Assembly: GCA_018242505.1 (NCBI GenBank)
Contig: JAFEBU010000022.1
Coordinates: 62,001-126,000 of the forward strand
DNA length: 64,000 nucleotides
Direction of reading: 5' to 3'
From: Pseudomonadota bacterium
Lineage (GTDB): Bacteria; Pseudomonadota; Alphaproteobacteria; Reyranellales; Reyranellaceae
Position 1 is the first letter of the stretch; each line of letters opens with the position of its first letter. The position numbers and the translations under genes are program-made. The notes beneath the pieces are model-generated. The model did no database searches. It was given only the letters and a program-made list of their open reading frames with translations, and was not told where the DNA came from. This document shows, piece by piece, positions 61,885 through 64,000 of this stretch.

Positions 61885-63036
61885 GTGGACCGGAACAGAC
61901 GCAATTTGGTGGGCGGGGCATCGGCTATTGCACTGCTCGCAGGTTCGGTCGCAGCGATCGCGCAACAACAGGAGTCGACCGGCGCCGAGAAGACGGAACA
62001 TGCGGCGTCGGGCATGGTGAAGCCGACCTCGCGCGGCGAGCTCCAGTCCCTCCTGCAAAGTGCGGCGGACACGCAAACCGTCGTCGTCCTCGATCCCGCA
62101 ACCGACATCACCGTCGACAAGACGATCGAGGTCGTCCAGCGCAAGGCGACCAGCCGGATGTGGGGCGTCATCGGCAACGGTGCGAAGATCCGCTCGGCCA
62201 TCCGCAACCGGACGCCGGTCGTCAAATACTCGGTGATCGCCAGCGACCACCAGGAGTGGACGTCGAGCCGCGGCCTCACCATCCAGACCCTCGACATCAT
62301 CGGATCGCTCGAGGACGGTCCCGGCCTGATGCTCCACGCGCCCACCAGCCGCGGTGCATTCTACCGCGCCATCCTGCGCGACAATGCGACGTCGAGCTCC
62401 AACGGCCTCGGCGCGCTCCACATCAAGGGTGCGGTGTTCGAGTTAATGATCGCCGGCCATGCATCGGAGAACAACCGGCAGCACGGCGTCGCCGTCGAGC
62501 ATGACGGCCGGGCCATCGCATCCAACGTCATGTTCCATGGCCTCAACAGCAGCCGCAACACCATGGCCGGCCTCTACACGTCGTCGAATTCAGTCGATGT
62601 CGTCCAAGGCTCGTTCGTGAACAACGGCGATTCGGGCATCAATGCACCGGCCGGCATCCGCTCGGTGGCCTTCATCAACGGCGAGAACACCGGGCAGTTC
62701 GTCATCCGCGTCGGCGGCTTTGCCAACATCCACAATTGCGAGGCATCGACCGACGGCAAGACCATCCAGCACGACGGCGTGACGGGCAAGGCCGCCGGCG
62801 TGCCGACCGAAGCCCTCATCGATTACAACGGGTTCAACCAGTACTCGAACGACCTGAAGCTGACCGGCGAATGCAAGGTGACCACCTACGCCGGCGGCAC
62901 CGGATACCTCGCGCGCATTCGCCAGACGCAGGGCACGTCGAATGTCTGGCTCGAGCCGTGGATGGATCGCTCCCTGATCCGGCGCGCCAGGAACGGCGAC
63001 AAGCTGCCGCTCATCCGGCAGGTGACGGCCACTTAG
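61885..63036 (+). CDS. Exported right-handed β-helix (pectate-lyase-like) protein
   Basis: A 383-residue protein. The N-terminus MDRNRRNLVGGASAIALLAGSVAAIAQ has an RR-x-hydrophobic pattern like a Tat signal. The rest shows repeating β-helix turns: VVVLDPATDITVDKTIEV, GLTIQTLDIIGSLEDGPGLML, ALHIKGAVFELMIAGHASENNRQHGVAVEH, GLYTSSNSVDVVQGSFVNNGDSGINA. No lyase-specific catalytic set was confirmed. It may bind or cleave the surface polysaccharide made in this locus. GTG 61885 is the start, with GGGAGAG about seven bases upstream. Confidence 0.75.
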   Translation: MDRNRRNLVGGASAIALLAGSVAAIAQQQESTGAEKTEHAASGMVKPTSRGELQSLLQSAADTQTVVVLDPATDITVDKTIEVVQRKATSRMWGVIGNGAKIRSAIRNRTPVVKYSVIASDHQEWTSSRGLTIQTLDIIGSLEDGPGLMLHAPTSRGAFYRAILRDNATSSSNGLGALHIKGAVFELMIAGHASENNRQHGVAVEHDGRAIASNVMFHGLNSSRNTMAGLYTSSNSVDVVQGSFVNNGDSGINAPAGIRSVAFINGENTGQFVIRVGGFANIHNCEASTDGKTIQHDGVTGKAAGVPTEALIDYNGFNQYSNDLKLTGECKVTTYAGGTGYLARIRQTQGTSNVWLEPWMDRSLIRRARNGDKLPLIRQVTAT

Positions 63037-63125
63037 GCCACGCAACAGGTCGGTCGCGCAAGTCGACGGCCACGCAAATCGAGACAGAAGTAGAGAGAGG
63101 CGGACGCCGTGGCGGCGTCCCGACG

Positions 63126-64000
63126 CTATGCCGCCCGGGCGACGGCCTTGGCGAACATGGTCTCGAAGCGATCGGCGACGTTGGAGATGTCGAACGCGCT
63201 TTCCGCATAGGCGCGGCCCGCGGCACCAAAGCTGGCGCAGGCCTTGGGCTCCGCCCGCAGGCGCTCGGCCGCGGCGACGAAGGCCTGCTTGTCGCCGGCC
63301 GGAATGCACAGACCGGCATTGGCCTGCTCGACCAGCCGCACCGAGAGATTGCTGGTCGGCGCCGACAGCAGGATCGGACGGCCTCCGCACAGATAGCTGA
63401 GGACCTTCGAGGGCACCGAGAACGGTCCGGCATCGTTCTCGAGCAGCGCGACGAGAACGTCGGCCGCGCCCAGGACGTCGGGGAAAACCTCCATCGGCTG
63501 CAGCGGCAGGAACAGCAGGTTCGATTTCGGCGCCTCGGCATGGCGCGCCTTGAGGGCATCGTAGCTGACACCCGATGCGGCGACGGCGATGACGACCGCA
63601 GGGTCGTCCTGGAAGCGCTCGGCGAGGGCCCACAGCAGGTCGGGGTTGTGCTTCAGCGCCAGCGTGCCGGAGTAGAGGAAGACGAACTTGTCCGACAGCC
63701 CGTGCCGCGATGCCCAGGCATTGTTCTTGGGCCGCAGCGGCAGGGTATCGAGCGCGCCCCAGTTGGGGATCACGCCGATCGCATCGTCGGTGACGCCGAA
63801 GCCTTTCAGCGCCGGCCGGAAATCGTCGCTGGCAAGGACGATGCCGTCGCTTCGGCGCAGCATGCTGGCTTCGAGGTGCCGGTAATAGGCGCCGATGGCG
63901 TGGCCGACGACCGGGAGCTTCCGGCTGAGGATCTTGGCCGCCGCCAGGCTGTAGAAGTCCTGCATCCAGAACAGGAAGGCGGAGCCGGAGCTGCGCACGC
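63126..64000 (-). CDS. Glycosyltransferase family 4, 5' part outside window
   Basis: The last ~290 codons of a GT-B enzyme; its start lies beyond base 64000. Readable landmarks are IPNWGALDTLPLRPKNNAWASRHGLSDKFVFLYSGTLALKHNPDLL (linker and donor domain), LLFLPLQPMEVFPDVLGAADVLVALLENDAGPFSVPSKVLSYLCGGRPIL and a final helix. The pattern is that of the WcaI/colanic-acid-type glycosyltransferases. The donor sugar is unknown. It belongs to the polysaccharide locus by position. Confidence 0.85.
   Translation of the reverse strand, partial: VRSSGSAFLFWMQDFYSLAAAKILSRKLPVVGHAIGAYYRHLEASMLRRSDGIVLASDDFRPALKGFGVTDDAIGVIPNWGALDTLPLRPKNNAWASRHGLSDKFVFLYSGTLALKHNPDLLWALAERFQDDPAVVIAVAASGVSYDALKARHAEAPKSNLLFLPLQPMEVFPDVLGAADVLVALLENDAGPFSVPSKVLSYLCGGRPILLSAPTSNLSVRLVEQANAGLCIPAGDKQAFVAAAERLRAEPKACASFGAAGRAYAESAFDISNVADRFETMFAKAVARAA

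Overview
The window is high-GC (roughly two thirds G+C) chromosomal DNA with densely packed genes on both strands. Gene content points to an alphaproteobacterium, perhaps a soil or aquatic Rhodospirillales/Reyranella-like lineage. The pointers are purD close to xseA, a DUF2852 protein, plcP-agt lipid-remodelling genes, btaA/btaB betaine-lipid genes, a plant-type glutamate-cysteine ligase, and ubiA/ubiD. The genus is an inference from gene content, not something read directly.

Layout. 0-2.2 kb: 3' end of a glycosyltransferase, then btaA and btaB (betaine lipid DGTS synthesis). btaA carries a one-base frameshift near 1524, so the two genes now read as one continuous frame. 2.3-9 kb: PcaF-type thiolase, nicotinamidase, tgt/queA (queuosine), an MBL-fold hydrolase and purD. 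9.0-9.7 kb: a Phd/VapC-type toxin-antitoxin pair behind a perfect 32-bp palindrome. 9.7-14.5 kb: xseA, an AI-2E-family transporter with a long soluble tail, an RraA-like protein and a VOC protein. 14.6-17.6 kb: agt and plcP, with a diacylglycerol-kinase-family gene divergent. 17.5-22 kb: a lytic transglycosylase, pmbA and leuA. leuA has a leucine-rich leader peptide and a hairpin that together look like an attenuator. 22-28 kb: two paralogous small secreted proteins, a class III CoA-transferase, a TetR circuit with two matching operators, and an LLM oxidoreductase. 28-33.2 kb: a MATE exporter, a decayed HEPN/MNT gene pair, ubiD and a 2OG-Fe(II) oxygenase, with two inverted copies of a 200-bp MITE-like element. 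33-46 kb: housekeeping genes (creA, a DMT exporter, a methyltransferase, ubiA, rsmE, gshA, a ketopantoate reductase-like gene, tldD, a quinone oxidoreductase, an acyl-CoA ligase). 46-50 kb: an isolated IS1595-type zinc-ribbon protein, tRNA-Leu(CAA), a gamma-carbonic anhydrase and a degenerate double receiver protein. 50-64 kb: a surface-polysaccharide locus (ABC exporter pair, PAP2 phosphatase, FkbM methyltransferase, glycosyltransferases, gmd/fcl for GDP-L-fucose, a Wzx-type flippase, an O-acyltransferase and an exported beta-helix protein).

The most coherent system is phosphate-free lipid remodelling. PlcP would release diacylglycerol from phospholipids. BtaA/BtaB would turn it into a betaine lipid, Agt into glycolipid, and the DAG kinase could return it to phosphatidate. 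Candidate Pho boxes precede btaA and lie between plcP and the kinase. A second recurring theme is that intergenic regions carry many unrelated short tandem duplications (unit lengths 16 to 178 bp), one of which has destroyed the HEPN gene.
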